Assembly (NCBI GenBank): GCA_035293845.1
Contig: DATGMB010000194.1
Span: forward strand, 1 to 6,689
DNA length: 6,689 bases
Source of the DNA: DATGMB01 sp035293845
Lineage (GTDB): Bacteria > Acidobacteriota > Terriglobia > Bryobacterales > Bryobacteraceae
Reading direction: 5' to 3'
This document shows positions 6,007 through 6,689 of the stretch, piece after piece. Under the pieces are notes generated by a model. It was not told where the DNA came from, ran no database searches, and saw nothing but the letters and a program-made list of their open reading frames with translations. The position numbers and the translations under genes are program-made. Numbering within the stretch: the first letter of the stretch is position 1; every line of letters begins with the position of its first letter.

Positions 6007-6689
6007 ATGTCCAATCTGCTGGAGGGCAAAACCGCCCTCATCCTCGGAATTGCCAACCGGTGGAGCCTGGCCTACGCGATCGCGCAGGCCTTCGCCCGCG
6101 AAGGCGCCACGCTGGCTCTGACCTACCTCGGCGAGCGCCAGAAGGATGCGATCGAAGAGCTCTCCAAGGACTGGAACGTCGCGGCGGTTCTGCCGTGCGA
6201 CGTCACCAAAGATGAGGATCTCGCGGCGCTGGCGGAATCGCTCGGCGCGCTCGGGCGTCCGCTGCACGCCGTCGTGCACAGCCTGGCCTTTGCCAATCGT
6301 GAAGACCTCTCGCGCCCGTTCCTCGAAACCAGCCGCGCCGGATTCGCGCTGGCGCAGGACGTCAGCGCCTATTCCCTGGTCGCCGTGGCCCGCGCCGTCG
6401 CGCCGTTGATGACTGAAGGCGGCTCGCTCAGCACCCTCACGTATCTCGGCTCGACGCGCGTCGTCACCAACTACAACGTGATGGGCGTGGCCAAGGCGTC
6501 GCTCGAGGCCGCCATGCGCTATCTGGCGTCCGAGCTGGGCGCGCGCCAGATCCGCGTAAATGCCATCTCGGCCGGCCCGGTCAAGACCGCCTCGGCGCGC
6601 GGCATTTCCGGCTTCAGCAGCATCCTCGATGTGGTCCAGGAGCGCGCTCCGCTGCGCCGCAACACCGAACCCGCCGAAGTCGCCGACAC
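6007..6689 (+). CDS. fabI: Enoyl-[acyl-carrier-protein] reductase (NADH-type FabI), 3' end cut off by window edge
   Basis: This gene encodes the cytoplasmic enzyme that reduces trans-2-enoyl-ACP to acyl-ACP, the last step of each type II fatty acid elongation round. It is a divergent short-chain dehydrogenase and the target of triclosan. 227 codons are present, and the family is about 258-262 residues, so roughly 30 C-terminal residues lie beyond the edge. The nucleotide-binding motif GIANRWSLAYAIA is at 14-26, CDVT at 64-67, HSLAFAN at 91-97, and the catalytic set Y146, Y156 and K163 lies in TYLGS...NYNVMGVAK, with the same numbering as E. coli FabI. RVNAISAGPVKT (183-194) and ERAPLRRN (212-219) are also typical. 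HSLAFAN, GGS and APLRR are closer to the Bacillus/Staphylococcus FabI type than to E. coli. The Ala where E. coli has Gly93 is normal for that type and is not by itself a sign of triclosan resistance. The start gives the standard N-terminus (MSNLLEGKTALILG), with no Shine-Dalgarno before it. Confidence 0.97.
   Translation, partial: MSNLLEGKTALILGIANRWSLAYAIAQAFAREGATLALTYLGERQKDAIEELSKDWNVAAVLPCDVTKDEDLAALAESLGALGRPLHAVVHSLAFANREDLSRPFLETSRAGFALAQDVSAYSLVAVARAVAPLMTEGGSLSTLTYLGSTRVVTNYNVMGVAKASLEAAMRYLASELGARQIRVNAISAGPVKTASARGISGFSSILDVVQERAPLRRNTEPAEVAD

Noticed and set aside
6286..6294. Ala instead of Gly at the FabI position linked to triclosan resistance in E. coli
   Set aside because: Ala is the normal residue here in Bacillus/Staphylococcus-type FabI, which this protein otherwise resembles, so it is not evidence of resistance.

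Overview
The window is GC-rich and densely coding. It reads as an ordinary chromosomal stretch from an acidobacterium, most likely of the Solibacter/Bryobacter kind. That placement is inferred from the gene mix (a secreted TolB-type propeller with PGYD motifs, a secreted FG-GAP/VCBS propeller, a secreted DUF6807 'PmoA' protein) and from style. No rRNA or other taxonomic marker is present. I see no mobile element, CRISPR array, tRNA or rRNA, and nothing that clearly amounts to a new system.

Layout: (1) 1-961, minus strand, the N-terminal 320 residues of an exported PD40/TolB-like beta-propeller that runs off the left edge. (2) 962-985, a 24-bp divergent gap with a 10-bp palindrome that places a TATACT -10-like hexamer on each strand. 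(3) 986-2089, plus strand, an exported FG-GAP/VCBS protein in which I can count seven blade repeats. (4) 2090-2332, a 243-bp gap with one strong small hairpin and no convincing heat-shock motif. (5) 2333-4951, clpB, complete at 872 codons. (6) 4998-5969, an exported DUF6807 protein. (7) 6007-6689, fabI, missing about 30 C-terminal codons at the right edge.

The genes do not form one obvious pathway. ClpB (protein disaggregation) and FabI (last step of fatty acid elongation) are cytoplasmic housekeeping proteins. The three others have signal peptides and probably act in the periplasm or outside the cell. The gaps on the right are short (46 and 37 bp), so read-through transcription from clpB into the DUF6807 gene and fabI is possible. 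However, each start also has its own -10-like hexamer close by.

The most consistent regulatory observation is that none of the five starts has a good Shine-Dalgarno sequence, while each has a TAnnnT-like hexamer (CAAAAT for clpB) ending only 5-11 bases before the start codon. This suggests leaderless or nearly leaderless mRNAs.
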